Under the pieces are notes generated by a model that did no database searches, was not told the origin of the DNA, and worked only from the letters and a program-made list of their open reading frames with translations. Positions 1 to 8,315 of a stretch of DNA of 64,000 bases are shown in pieces. The position numbers and the translations under genes are program-made. The stretch comes from Streptococcus sp. (GTDB taxonomy: Bacteria > Bacillota > Bacilli > Lactobacillales > Streptococcaceae), in assembly GCA_030528055.1 (NCBI GenBank), contig JAUMZQ010000010.1, positions 1-64,000 of the forward strand, read 5' to 3'. Every line of letters starts with the position of its first letter. Within the stretch, counting starts at the first letter, position 1.

Positions 1-2
1 TT

Positions 3-821
3 TATAACACCTTGCCTGAGGTGCTCTCATGGGATGAATTTTCTTACCAAAAGGGAAAGCTAGCTTTTATCGCTCAGGATTTCAAGACTAAAAAAATCAT
101 TACCATTCTCAATAATAGACGTCAAACAACCATTCGAAATTATTTCTTTAAATATTCCAAAGAAGCCAGAAATAGGGTTAAAGTGGTGACTGTTGACATG
201 TCTGGAAGCTATATTCCCATCATCAAAATCCTTTTCCCTAAAGCTAAAATTGTTCTGGATCGTTTCCATATTGTCCAACATATGAACAGGGCTCTTAGTA
301 AAACTAGAATCCAAATCATGAAACAATTTCCTAAGAAGTCCCTTGAATATCGTGCTCTTAAATACTATTGGAAACTCATTCAGAAGGATAGTCGAAAACT
401 ATCTTTGAACACCTTCTACTCTAGAACTTTCAGAGAAACCATCACATCTAGAGAATGTCTGTCTAAAATCTTTAAACTGGTCCCTGAATTAAAAACTTAC
501 TACGACCTCTATCAACTCTTGCTTTTTCACTTGCAAGAGAAGAATGCTAAGTATTTCTTTAACTTAATACAGGATGAACTACCTTATCTCAATCATACCT
601 TTAAAACGACGTTAAATACCTTTATACGTTATAAAACCTACGTCACTAATGCCATTGAACTCCCCTATTCTAACGCTAAGCTTGAGGCGACAAACAAACT
701 CATCAAAGACATCAAACGCAATGCCTTTGGTTATCGGAACTTTGAAAACTTTAAACAACGAATCTACATCGCTTTGAACATCACAAAAGAGAAGACGAAG
801 TTCGTCTCCTATCGTGCTTAA
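3..821 (+). CDS. ISL3-family transposase, C-terminal part
   Basis: This is the DDE transposase of the insertion sequence. The frame is open from base 3, reading YNTLPEVLSWDEFS, so the real start lies left of the window; the TTG at 12 is just an in-frame codon. Candidate catalytic acidic residues are the D of WDEF, the D of VTVDMS and the E of AKLEATNK, which fit the DDE spacing of ISL3 enzymes. The region after the second D (LDRFHIVQHMNRAL) is typical of the family. No frameshift or stop is seen in the visible part. The stop lies only 5 bp before the terminal repeat. Confidence 0.9.
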   Translation, partial: YNTLPEVLSWDEFSYQKGKLAFIAQDFKTKKIITILNNRRQTTIRNYFFKYSKEARNRVKVVTVDMSGSYIPIIKILFPKAKIVLDRFHIVQHMNRALSKTRIQIMKQFPKKSLEYRALKYYWKLIQKDSRKLSLNTFYSRTFRETITSRECLSKIFKLVPELKTYYDLYQLLLFHLQEKNAKYFFNLIQDELPYLNHTFKTTLNTFIRYKTYVTNAIELPYSNAKLEATNKLIKDIKRNAFGYRNFENFKQRIYIALNITKEKTKFVSYRA

Positions 822-826
822 TTATA

Positions 827-853
827 GTCACCCACTACAGTTGACATAGAGCC
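827..853. repeat. Right terminal inverted repeat of the ISL3-family element
   Basis: The 27-bp end begins GTCACCCACTAC and finishes GACATAGAGCC. Read on the minus strand it starts GGCTCTATGTCAACTG, which resembles ISL3/IS1167-type termini. It follows the transposase stop by 5 bp. Confidence 0.75.
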
Positions 854-874
854 ATTAAAATTCAACTAACATCG

Positions 875-1408
875 CTAATATATAAAAGAACTTATCTTAT
901 CAAATGTCTTTCCATTTCGAATAGTGATTCTCTTATAATAATCTTGCTTCATTAGTTTTTTATGGTAAGCAGTTTTCAGAAATTCTTTTTCATCTATTTT
1001 GCCCCAAAAGACGACTCCTTCTGAAAAATGAACCAACTCGTTATAGAGATTCATGGCTTCAATACTTTCTTTGACCCTTTTAAAATCTTCAGGATCTATC
1101 AAAAAAAGGACATCTTTTCTCGCTAAATCATCCGACCACCAACTTGGTAAATCTCCAAGTAGCCTTTTATAATGTTCTTGATCCAATAAAATATAGGTCA
1201 TATTAAAATCATAGGTCGTCAGAATAGCTTCTACTGCATATTTACATTCCTCTACAGGTTTATCAGTAGTAAAAAATAGATTTCCGCTATTTAAGTAGGA
1301 TGCAACATCTTCAAAACCAGATTCACTTAATTGCTGTTTGAACACTGCCATAGATACTTTATTTTTTCCACCGACATTAATACCTCGTAGCAATAAAATA
1401 TATCTCAT
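875..1408 (-). CDS. DUF1697 family protein
   Basis: A 177-residue cytosolic protein with the DUF1697 signature start MRYILLLRGINVGG followed by a SYLNSGNLFF segment. The function of the family is not established. The start chosen is the ATG at 1408, preceded by AAAGGGA; the frame extends eight codons further upstream but without a better ribosome site. It is single, convergent with the insertion sequence to its left, and not obviously linked to the genes on its right. No oddities were seen. Confidence 0.8.
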   Translation of the reverse strand: MRYILLLRGINVGGKNKVSMAVFKQQLSESGFEDVASYLNSGNLFFTTDKPVEECKYAVEAILTTYDFNMTYILLDQEHYKRLLGDLPSWWSDDLARKDVLFLIDPEDFKRVKESIEAMNLYNELVHFSEGVVFWGKIDEKEFLKTAYHKKLMKQDYYKRITIRNGKTFDKISSFIY

Positions 1409-1467
1409 TATATTCCCTTTCTTATTTATCAATTATAGTTACAAGCTCACAAAAGAGAGTTCTGTCT

Positions 1468-2895
1468 CTAATCTCCCTTCAATAAACCTGCAATTGCTTC
1501 AATGTCTTTCATGCTAAGGTCTTTGTTAAGATAGTAGGTTGTGTGATCTTGATAGGTTATTTTTGATTGATTGCTGATGATGTAGTCATATTCTTCATCT
1601 TCATTGTAACCTTTTAGTTGGTAAAATTGATTATTTTCAAGGTAATGTTGTAAAAGATGAATAACCAAATCACTCTTTAATTGCCCATCTGCTATGTCCA
1701 CACCAATAGTCACATAGTCTTGCTTTTTCTGAGCTAAGAAGAGCAAAAGCTGTAAGATACGCCAGTTCATTTTTTGATTTAAGTCTTGAGACAAACTATC
1801 TTCCGATACCAGACCCATTATCTCCTGACTGAGTTCAAGTAAATCTTCTGTAAGAAGATAAGAGTAAGGGCTTTTTGTTATGTGATAAGATTCAAGGTCT
1901 GAGACAAGACCGCCTCTACAAAAATATCTACGCCCAAACCACTGCCCCAGATGATAAGTCACTTGCTCATGAGTCGAATCTTGAAAATAGCCTGATTCTC
2001 GTATGAGTTGAATGGCTCGTGTTAAGAGCTCAACTACTGGGCCACCAAAACCGAGCAAATACTCCATCGTATGTATAGGAAGGACAAATCGGGTCGCTAA
2101 GAAGACAAACAAGCACATGACTTCTCCATCTTCGAATTCCATAGCATATTGGGCAAAATAACGTAAACTAATCTGATAGAGCCTTTGGTAGAAAATATTA
2201 TCTAAATAGGGAGTCATCATTTTCTCTAACTCCGAAAAATCTTTCTGATTGCTACCCATGCGACGTAAAGTCACAAAAACCCATAAGAGCCATTTTTCTA
2301 GCTGATGTTCCGTCAGAGAAACTCGACAAAGTCGTTCAATCATATGAGTCTCTGTACTATAGTTTGCTAGAATAATTTGTTTTTCAAAATTTTCCTTATC
2401 CCAAGTTTCCCAAAACAATTCAAAATAAAAGGTTCTGATCATCAACTCTGGCCCACGCATGCGACCATTTGCAATCGTTAATTGATATTCTTGTAAAAGC
2501 TGATTTAATTGAGCTAAGTGGCGATTAAGGGTTGCCTCACTAACAAGCAAATCTTGAGAGAGAGTCTGAATGGTGAAATGGTGATGCTTAAAGAGATAGA
2601 CAAGAACTTGATATTTTACCGCACCTTCTAAAAAATGATAACTGATTGTCTTCCAGTGACGATTATCTGATTGGATGAGGCACAGACTTTCTTTTTCAAT
2701 CAAAACAGAAATCTCTAAGTTTTGATGTTCAAAAAAATCATTTAAAGCTTCTGCATACTTGGTGATTGTAGTTTTTGAAAGACCTGTTTCAGTCATAATG
2801 TCCTTAATCTGCAGTTCCTTTGCTGTATGGCTCAATAAAGACAACAGCTGAAATTGTCCTTGTTCCGCTTTTTCCATCAAATCCTTAATTTGCAT
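1468..2895 (-). CDS. Mga/RofA-family transcriptional regulator
   Basis: A 475-residue protein with the layout of streptococcal Mga-type regulators. Two N-terminal helix-turn-helix regions are visible (about residues 29-50, IKDIMTETGLSKTTITKYAE, and about 107-130, IQTLSQDLLVSEATLNRHLA). A long helical middle and a PTS-EIIB-like C-terminal region follow. Family members are global or local activators whose activity can depend on PTS phosphorylation. The start overlaps the end of the upstream flavoprotein gene by 11 bp, so the two are co-transcribed and probably translationally coupled. It may regulate its own operon or a distant target; no neighbouring surface-protein target was seen. Confidence 0.8.
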   Translation of the reverse strand: MQIKDLMEKAEQGQFQLLSLLSHTAKELQIKDIMTETGLSKTTITKYAEALNDFFEHQNLEISVLIEKESLCLIQSDNRHWKTISYHFLEGAVKYQVLVYLFKHHHFTIQTLSQDLLVSEATLNRHLAQLNQLLQEYQLTIANGRMRGPELMIRTFYFELFWETWDKENFEKQIILANYSTETHMIERLCRVSLTEHQLEKWLLWVFVTLRRMGSNQKDFSELEKMMTPYLDNIFYQRLYQISLRYFAQYAMEFEDGEVMCLFVFLATRFVLPIHTMEYLLGFGGPVVELLTRAIQLIRESGYFQDSTHEQVTYHLGQWFGRRYFCRGGLVSDLESYHITKSPYSYLLTEDLLELSQEIMGLVSEDSLSQDLNQKMNWRILQLLLFLAQKKQDYVTIGVDIADGQLKSDLVIHLLQHYLENNQFYQLKGYNEDEEYDYIISNQSKITYQDHTTYYLNKDLSMKDIEAIAGLLKGD

Positions 2896-4228
2896 CAGAA
2901 CTCCTTTCTATCCACATTTCCTGACAAGCCCGTTGCAATTCTGCAACAGTATTGACATGAGAGAGTGGATAGTAAAAATCTTGAGCAAGTACTTCATCTA
3001 CGGTCATCTTTGATCGCATGACTAAGGACATAATATTCAGAAGTTCCAGACAATTATAGTCAGACAAACATTGCATTCCTAAAAATTGATTGGTTTTATC
3101 ATCAATCAGCAGTTTTATCCGAATAAAATGATTTTCTAAAAGTCCAAATTTTTTATTCTCGTAACAATGAATTATTGGAGAAATGTCTGAAAAAATTAAT
3201 TCTTCTTCGGTCAAACCGATACGCCCTCGATACAAACCAAAGTGACAATGTCCAATAATTTTATAAGATGGCAAAATGAGTTGAGGCTTTCCCATAATAT
3301 GACTAGCAGCAACTTCTGCCGACCGAAAGGCATGACTAACAAGGGGCATATAATGTTTGTTTTGTTCGGACATAAAAGGTAGTTGAACAGTGTCACCAAT
3401 AGCGTAGACACTAGACAGGTTTGTTCTCATAAATTTATCAACAGCTAATGTCCCATCTACCAAACACTCCAAATCACCTTGGTACAAGTCATTTTGTGGT
3501 CGAAAATTAATGGCTAATAAAACCGCATCAGACTGCCACTCCGATTCCTTACTAACAATAGTTAAAGGCTTCTGCTCTCCATTGTCTATAATTTGACGAA
3601 CACGAGTGGATAACTGAAGGTCAATTCCTGCTTCTCCCATTTTTTCAACTAGTTCAGTTGTCATATCCGCATCAACATTTTTAAAATCAAGACTTGAACC
3701 AGATTCCACTAGAGTAACCTTTTTCCCTAATCTAACATAGGTTTCACTAGCTTCAATCCCTATCGGACCTCCACCGATAATAGTAATGCTCTGCGCATCT
3801 TCTAAAACTCTTCTCGCAGATAAACTTTCGAGATAGCCTTTTGCTACAACTACTCGATTGCTCTCTATCCCTGTAATGACTTGTGATTTTGGAGACGACC
3901 CTGTTGCTAAGACTAGGTAATCATAGGATAAGTGCGATATTCTAGTTTCTGATGTATAGTCCAACTTCTTTTTAAGAAAATCAATCCTTGTCACTGCTAC
4001 ACCTAAGTGGCACTCTATGTGATGACTTGTCAGTTCTTCTGAAGTTAAAAATCGGGCATCAGAAAGCTCTGTAATTTTCCCACGAAATAGCCAGTTCAAA
4101 CCATTGGAAACATAAGGAACGACTTTTTGCTTATCAAATAAGACAATCTCGCAATCCTTATCCCATTTTCTCAACGCTAAAGCACAGGACACCCCTGCAA
4201 AAGAGGCTCCAATAATTGCAATTCTCAT
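2885..4228 (-). CDS. FAD/NAD-dependent oxidoreductase (NADH oxidase/CoA-disulfide reductase family) lacking the redox cysteine
   Basis: A 447-residue flavoprotein. The N-terminal FAD-binding motif is GASFAG in MRIAIIGASFAG, the NAD(P)-binding motif is GGGPIG near residue 155, and the second FAD motif is VYAIGD near 280. A C-terminal dimerisation domain follows. Nox and CoA-disulfide reductases carry a catalytic cysteine in an S-C-G or G-C-G context near residue 42; here that position reads YVSNG, with asparagine instead. Peroxide/water-forming NADH oxidase or thiol chemistry of the usual kind is therefore unlikely. Length and cofactor motifs argue against a pseudogene. It is first gene of a two-gene unit with the Mga-like regulator. 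Confidence 0.8.
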   Translation of the reverse strand: MRIAIIGASFAGVSCALALRKWDKDCEIVLFDKQKVVPYVSNGLNWLFRGKITELSDARFLTSEELTSHHIECHLGVAVTRIDFLKKKLDYTSETRISHLSYDYLVLATGSSPKSQVITGIESNRVVVAKGYLESLSARRVLEDAQSITIIGGGPIGIEASETYVRLGKKVTLVESGSSLDFKNVDADMTTELVEKMGEAGIDLQLSTRVRQIIDNGEQKPLTIVSKESEWQSDAVLLAINFRPQNDLYQGDLECLVDGTLAVDKFMRTNLSSVYAIGDTVQLPFMSEQNKHYMPLVSHAFRSAEVAASHIMGKPQLILPSYKIIGHCHFGLYRGRIGLTEEELIFSDISPIIHCYENKKFGLLENHFIRIKLLIDDKTNQFLGMQCLSDYNCLELLNIMSLVMRSKMTVDEVLAQDFYYPLSHVNTVAELQRACQEMWIERSSDAN

Positions 4229-4300
4229 GCTTATCCCCTTAAAAAATAATGATAACGCTTTTATTATACTATCTTTTTGATCTTTAAACTAGAAAAAGCC
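4229..4300 (-). promoter_or_regulatory. Promoter of the flavoprotein/Mga-like operon, with a possible cre site
   Basis: Reading leftward, a TATAAT -10 sits at about 4268-4263, followed by a GGGGATA ribosome site just before the ATG. No convincing -35 is present. Immediately downstream, TGATAACGCTTTTA (about 4250-4263) matches the CcpA cre consensus TGNAANCGNTNNCA with two mismatches, so catabolite control is only a suggestion. Confidence 0.4.
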
Positions 4301-4315
4301 CTTAAGGCTTTTGTA
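4290..4315 (-). terminator. Terminator after the XRE regulator
   Basis: The hairpin AAAAGCC-ctta-GGCTTTT lies leftward of the regulator at 4539-4907, with a U-run on the minus strand. The remaining sequence between about 4316 and 4538 is AT-rich and no gene was seen in it. Confidence 0.5.
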
Positions 4316-4538
4316 AATTATTTTCAATAATGAGCTGCTAAATGCCTTAAAATGCATTCGTCTTTATTGTTAGACTATCAAACGATTTGAACGTTAGGTA
4401 TCAAATTCTAGACAAAATTTTTCCGTAGCTACAAAATTTAAGTTCGTTGCTATTAAATGTTTTTATAATTGACTCAAAAAATCAACTCAACCCAATTACC
4501 TGTTATTCATTACATTTCACATTTATTTCCTGTATTAT

Positions 4539-4907
4539 TTATTTTCTTTTTTTGGATTTTTGATCAAAATATTGTTGTTCTTCATTTACCTGACGAATGA
4601 TAAAATCAATGCATGCACGTTTGGATTTTTCTGATTTTAACTGTTGGAAATGATAAGTTAACTTGGAAATATCTTTATCATCTCCTACATAATTTCCCGT
4701 TAACTCCGTTGAAAGACCTAAAATATAATCGGATGTTACTTGAAATAAATGACTCATTGTCTTTAATTCTTTAGCTTGTGGAATATTTGTATCACTTTCC
4801 CATTTGGAAACAGTTGTTTTTCCAACACTTAGTAGCTCCGCTAATCTAGCCTGAGTGAACTCTTGACCAACTCTTAAATTTTTAATTCTTTCTCCAATAG
4901 TTGTCAT
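4539..4907 (-). CDS. XRE-family helix-turn-helix regulator
   Basis: A 122-residue protein with an N-terminal Cro/CI-type DNA-binding domain (residues about 6-62, including QARLAELLSVGKTTVSKWES) and a short helical, lysine-rich tail. Proteins of this form act as repressors of small adjacent operons. The start ATG at 4907 is preceded by AGGAGG. An inverted repeat lies about 40 bp upstream, between this gene and the divergent small XRE gene at 5121, so it may control both. No phage gene lies near it. Confidence 0.8.
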   Translation of the reverse strand: MTTIGERIKNLRVGQEFTQARLAELLSVGKTTVSKWESDTNIPQAKELKTMSHLFQVTSDYILGLSTELTGNYVGDDKDISKLTYHFQQLKSEKSKRACIDFIIRQVNEEQQYFDQKSKKRK

Positions 4908-4944
4908 CTATTTCCTCCTGATAGTTTGAATAATCAAATAAATT

Positions 4945-4964
4945 GTATCACTAAATCGTGACAA
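4945..4964. promoter_or_regulatory. Candidate operator between divergent XRE genes
   Basis: The inverted repeat TCAC-taaatc-GTGA (TCAC at 4948-4951, GTGA at 4958-4961) sits just upstream of the 4539-4907 gene. Its size and position suit an XRE-family operator; assignment to that regulator is inference. Confidence 0.35.
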
Positions 4965-5120
4965 AAGCAATAATATTGTAATAGTCTTGTAAAAAATGTT
5001 GTTCTTTTGTTAACAGATTTACTCATTAAATTGTTAAAATAAACATGGTGATTTTAAATCAACGAATTACTACTTATTTTTGATAGGTTACAGCTTTATA
5101 AAGTTAAGAGGTGAATTTTC

Positions 5121-5312
5121 ATGGTAACCATAGCTGAACTAAGGGCACGTAATAATAAAATGACACAGGCTGAACTCGCTAAACTTCTTGGAGTTTCTCA
5201 GATGACCGTTTCTTATATGGAACGCAATCAGTTGAAAATAACGGGTGATAAACTTATTAAACTCGCTAAAATTTTCAAGGTCAACACTGACGAACTACTT
5301 AACATAGAATAG
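5121..5312 (+). CDS. Small XRE-family DNA-binding protein
   Basis: A 63-residue protein that is essentially a single helix-turn-helix domain (MTQAELAKLLGVSQMTVSYM), with no effector region. The ribosome site AGAGGTG precedes the ATG. It is followed 51 bp later by a hypothetical gene in the same direction and is divergent from the larger XRE gene at 4539. Such mini-regulators often accompany small accessory operons; the target is unknown. Confidence 0.75.
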   Translation: MVTIAELRARNNKMTQAELAKLLGVSQMTVSYMERNQLKITGDKLIKLAKIFKVNTDELLNIE

Positions 5313-5363
5313 TTTTAACTAACATCAATTTTGTTATCAAGGATACAAAAGGAGTCAAGTTCA

Positions 5364-5942
5364 ATGGAAATCAAGATACTGTCTTTAGAAGATAAACTAA
5401 AAGTTTTTCGAAAACAATCTAAAGAAGAACAAAATAGAGAAATTTTCGACTGTATGTTATTGGGATATAGCCCTTATAATATGTGCTTAGAAATTGGATT
5501 GAATGTTTATGGAGGACAGCGTCCTATCAGCAAATCTTTAGCTAAAGAATTTAACCCCAAACAAGTGGATGAAATATTTGAAACATATTATCGTTTGCTT
5601 TACTTCCCTCTTCTCAGATTTGAGGAAGGTTTGATGACCAAGCGCTTCATCAACAGATGTGACGATTTTCTTAAGAATCTTACCTATCAAAACTTCATTA
5701 ATTATCTAAAAGATCCGGCTATCATTATCTCTGAACACTTGATTGATACTGATATTTTGGCGCGCTTTTTTTCAAAAGAAATGCAACAAAAACAAATAAA
5801 ATATGTGGAAGCTGAGTTAGGAATTGAATTCAATATTCGTGATAAAATCACTTCTTGGCTTAGAAAAGCCAATGTAATGTACTACAAAGGAAAATACATT
5901 GATATAAAAACTCAAGAGCCATTAACTTTTTCTTACGAATAA
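5364..5942 (+). CDS. Hypothetical protein, 192 residues
   Basis: I do not recognise a family. The protein is soluble, with no signal peptide or membrane segment, and mostly helical in appearance. The start chosen is the ATG at 5364, eight bases after AAGGAG; the frame runs 11 codons further upstream without a ribosome site. It follows the small XRE gene and ends at a bidirectional terminator, so it probably forms a two-gene unit with it. Confidence 0.65.
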   Translation: MEIKILSLEDKLKVFRKQSKEEQNREIFDCMLLGYSPYNMCLEIGLNVYGGQRPISKSLAKEFNPKQVDEIFETYYRLLYFPLLRFEEGLMTKRFINRCDDFLKNLTYQNFINYLKDPAIIISEHLIDTDILARFFSKEMQQKQIKYVEAELGIEFNIRDKITSWLRKANVMYYKGKYIDIKTQEPLTFSYE

Positions 5943-5945
5943 CAT

Positions 5946-5977
5946 AAAAGACGGTTTCCATTGGAAGTCGTCTTTTT
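5946..5977. terminator. Bidirectional terminator
   Basis: A symmetric hairpin, AAAAGACG-gt-TTCC-att-GGAA-gt-CGTCTTTT, lies between two convergent genes. It serves the 5364-5942 gene rightward and the small 5976-6164 gene leftward. Confidence 0.8.
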
Positions 5978-6164
5978 ATAAAATTTCAATTCCATCATCC
6001 ACTAAGTATTGTAACTTCTCTGGAATGTGGTCGAAATCTTCTATTTCAACTAAACCAATTTTTTTCCCTTCGTATTCTTGGACTTTTACGGGGAAATCCT
6101 TGGCTATTTCTTCTATTAATTTTTCATTATCAATGACTAGATACTTTTTTTCAGCATGTTTCAT
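5976..6164 (-). CDS. Small hypothetical protein, 62 residues
   Basis: A short acidic soluble protein (KKIGLVEIEDFDHIPEKL and similar), not recognised. It is accepted as real because AGAGGAG lies nine bases before the ATG and the gene ends exactly at a hairpin terminator. It could be a small regulator or an antitoxin-like protein, but nothing in the sequence proves this. Confidence 0.5.
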   Translation of the reverse strand: MKHAEKKYLVIDNEKLIEEIAKDFPVKVQEYEGKKIGLVEIEDFDHIPEKLQYLVDDGIEIL

Positions 6165-6325
6165 TCATATTGGCTCCTCTTTTATTTCTACAGATCGTTG
6201 CACAAAAGTGGGAAAGAAGAATTGCCCACTCTTCATCAAAAATAAAATTTTTCTATTTTAAGAGTATAACATAAGTCTTAAAAAAGTCTATATCTTAAGC
6301 TCATTATATTATAAGTGTTTGCTTT

Positions 6326-7381
6326 TCATTCTAATAATTTAAAGGGAAGAACTTCATAACTGGAGCTGGCATTATCAAATTGATAAAGGGAGTTTGTGAG
6401 CCCCTCGTATTGAACTCTTTCTAAATCTAGGAAAAGAATATTGGGACTAAAATCAGATATGCGATAGCGCTTATCAATCTCTGTGACGACTTCCCATGAA
6501 TCAACAACAACAAGTAAATAACGATAATTATCATTTGCCCCTAAAACGCTCCAATGTTGCAGTGCAAGTTGAAGATTACTAATATCTACTTCTGTCACTA
6601 TAGGATACAAGTCAAAAATATAAGCTAATCTGGGATTTTGAAATAAAATTTCTCCATTCATCTTCAAATGCTTTAAAAAAATAGTTTTTCCTGATTGTTT
6701 TGAATGCTCTGAATCTAAAAATTTCTGCGTCTCATTCTGTTGAACTAGCATATACGGTTGTGGTGGAAAAATTGTTTGAGGATAAAAATCTTTATAATGT
6801 GCAGAAACTTTCATCATTTGGTAAGCATCCACAATTTTCCAAAAACGAATGGGTTGATATGCATCTATATCACTTAGTTGCTCCCACTGATAAATTTTTT
6901 TCTGTTCAATTAATTGATGATAGATGATAAATTGATAGCCATTTTGATTGATAGAGTAAGCAATAGCCGATTTATTAGTCTTATCTTGCCTTGAAAAACT
7001 CCAAGCATCTATTAAAAAATAATGATACAATTTTTTTAATGCCTTATCCAGTCTTTTACCTGAAATATTAGTCGTTAACTCTCTTTGTAGCTGATATTTT
7101 TGAATATTTCTAAACGTAGCAATAATGATTAATATTTTTCTCTCTAATTTAGATAAAAATCTATCAACAAGTAAGAAATCTGATTCATTTTTATAATCAA
7201 TACTAACCTTTTTGGTAGCTTCTTCTGTTAGATCTAATAAAAAGGGAAAAGGAATTTTAGGATGTATCCGTTTGATTTGAAACCTATCATAATAGTCTTT
7301 TGTAAAACGCGAAGGTGCAATGGCTACATAGTTTCCTAGTTCATTTCTTTTTATCCCCATTTTATTCAAGTTGTTAGTCAA
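6326..7381 (-). CDS. Island protein with possible winged-helix domain, 351 residues
   Basis: A soluble protein of unknown function. Residues about 75-160 look like a winged-helix region (an ERKILIIIATFRNIQKYQLQ stretch followed by a LDKALKKLYHYFLIDA segment), reminiscent of the replication-relaxation family found on integrative elements; this resemblance is from memory and weak. The start appears to be TTG at 7381, nine bases after AGGAGG. It is transcribed from its own box promoter at about 7.5 kb and is therefore a member of the island regulon. It is one candidate for a DNA-binding component or regulator of the island. Confidence 0.6.
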   Translation of the reverse strand: MTNNLNKMGIKRNELGNYVAIAPSRFTKDYYDRFQIKRIHPKIPFPFLLDLTEEATKKVSIDYKNESDFLLVDRFLSKLERKILIIIATFRNIQKYQLQRELTTNISGKRLDKALKKLYHYFLIDAWSFSRQDKTNKSAIAYSINQNGYQFIIYHQLIEQKKIYQWEQLSDIDAYQPIRFWKIVDAYQMMKVSAHYKDFYPQTIFPPQPYMLVQQNETQKFLDSEHSKQSGKTIFLKHLKMNGEILFQNPRLAYIFDLYPIVTEVDISNLQLALQHWSVLGANDNYRYLLVVVDSWEVVTEIDKRYRISDFSPNILFLDLERVQYEGLTNSLYQFDNASSSYEVLPFKLLE

Positions 7382-7467
7382 TCTGTTATTCCTCCTTTTT
7401 CATACCAAACTAATCCATAAACAAGTGTTGTAATCGTTACAACATCACTCCCCAACTCTTAATATAA

Positions 7468-7511
7468 ATTATACAAAAAATAAATTTGATAGAAGTTTAT
7501 GATAAAAATAA
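7468..7511 (-). promoter_or_regulatory. Island box promoter 1 (drives 6326-7381)
   Basis: Reading leftward, TTTATCATAAA (its TAT starts at 7504) lies 31 nt upstream of a TATAAT -10 at 7473-7468. There is no -35-like hexamer at the normal spacing. The arrangement is shared with six other island promoters. Confidence 0.7.
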
Positions 7512-7523
7512 GTAATTCCCTGC

Positions 7524-7557
7524 AAAAAAAGTCTAGTCTCAATGAACTAGACTTTTT
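7524..7557 (-). terminator. Terminator of the LPXTG surface-protein gene
   Basis: The hairpin AAAAGTCTAGT-ctcaatga-ACTAGACTTTT lies 14 bp past the stop of the surface-protein gene, with a T-run on the minus strand. Confidence 0.85.
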
Positions 7558-7570
7558 CTAAGTAAGAAAA

Positions 7571-8194
7571 TTAATTCTCTACATCCTCAAATTTTTTCTT
7601 ATATCTCATACAGGATAAAATAACCGCGATAAATACTCCAAATAAGATTAATCCTTTATTTTCTTTCACTCCCGTTATAGGTAACATGGAAACTTGCGAG
7701 GAAGTATCGGAGTTAGCACTCTTTTCTGTACTGGAAGTCTGTGGTGCTGATTCTCTTACAATTTCTTTGGAAGTTTCTCTTTCTTCGCTTGGACTCTCAG
7801 CAACACTAGGAACGCTCGGAGCTTCTACTTTTTTTTCTACTTTATCAGAGTCAGACTTTGGATTGTTTGGAGAAGGATTCTCTTCCTTCTTTGGAGGATC
7901 ACTCGGCGGGGTCGGCTGTGCCGGATCGCTCGGTGGTGTTGGTTGCGCTGGATCACTTGGCGGAGTCGGCTTTTCTGGATCAGGCGTATGTTTCGTTTGT
8001 GGCGGATCACTCGGTGGGGTCGGCTGCGCCGGATCGCTTGGTGGGGTAGGTTGTGCCGGATCACTCGGTTGAACAGGCTGATCTGCCGCTGGCGGTAATA
8101 CTATCTTGTTTTCATCTGCAAAACTTAAGCTAGTTCCTGTTGTTAGTGAAAGCAAAACAATCGCGGATAGTAAAACAATTTTATGCTTGTTCAT
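7571..8194 (-). CDS. LPXTG-anchored proline-rich surface protein
   Basis: A 207-residue exported protein. It has a signal peptide (residues about 1-26, cleaved after SFADE-like sequence), then a proline-rich repeat stalk (about 42-105, unit PSDPAQPTP). A Ser/Glu/Lys-rich spacer follows, then the sortase signal LPITG at about 171, a hydrophobic segment and a charged KKKFEDVEN tail. It would be covalently linked to peptidoglycan by sortase A. No adhesin domain is present, so it is mostly stalk. It has its own box promoter and terminator within the type IV island, suggesting a role in mating contact, surface exclusion or shielding (inference). Confidence 0.85.
   Translation of the reverse strand: MNKHKIVLLSAIVLLSLTTGTSLSFADENKIVLPPAADQPVQPSDPAQPTPPSDPAQPTPPSDPPQTKHTPDPEKPTPPSDPAQPTPPSDPAQPTPPSDPPKKEENPSPNNPKSDSDKVEKKVEAPSVPSVAESPSEERETSKEIVRESAPQTSSTEKSANSDTSSQVSMLPITGVKENKGLILFGVFIAVILSCMRYKKKFEDVEN
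7880..8071 (-). repeat. In-frame 27-bp tandem repeats encoding the proline-rich stalk
   Basis: Four full units of PSDPAQPTP, plus degenerate units (PSDPPQTKH, TPDPEKPTP), are encoded by near-identical 27-bp DNA units. Such repeats expand and contract by slippage, so stalk length probably varies between strains. Confidence 0.8.
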
Positions 8195-8227
8195 AACAGA
8201 ATATTCCCTTCGTTTTTTATTATACTC

Positions 8228-8272
8228 ATTATATATTAGTCTCTGTCACGTTTTCTTTTATGATAAAGAGTT
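8228..8272 (-). promoter_or_regulatory. Island box promoter 2 (drives the LPXTG gene)
   Basis: TTTATCATAAA (TAT at 8265) is 32 nt upstream of a TATAAT -10 at 8233-8228, 34 bp before the surface-protein start. No -35 hexamer was seen. Confidence 0.7.
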
Positions 8273-8315
8273 TTCATAATAAGAAATATGAATAAAACTA
8301 AGTGTGATTATAAAA

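Larger units (their letters stand above)
1..853 (+). mobile_element. Right end of an ISL3-family insertion sequence
   Basis: The window opens inside an insertion sequence. The transposase frame is open to the left edge and a terminal inverted repeat closes the element at 827-853. The ORF and terminal repeat resemble pneumococcal IS1167-type elements of the ISL3 family (family knowledge). Eight bases after the end (ATTAAAAT) could be the target duplication, but the left copy is outside the window. Only the right portion is visible, so intactness cannot be judged. Confidence 0.85.

Noticed and set aside
7880..8071. Possible CRISPR-like array
   Set aside because: The repeats are contiguous 27-bp coding units without spacers.
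7686..8072. Glycine-rich open frame opposite the LPXTG repeat region, and two other frames there
   Set aside because: These are mirror frames of the 27-bp tandem repeat; they lack ribosome sites.
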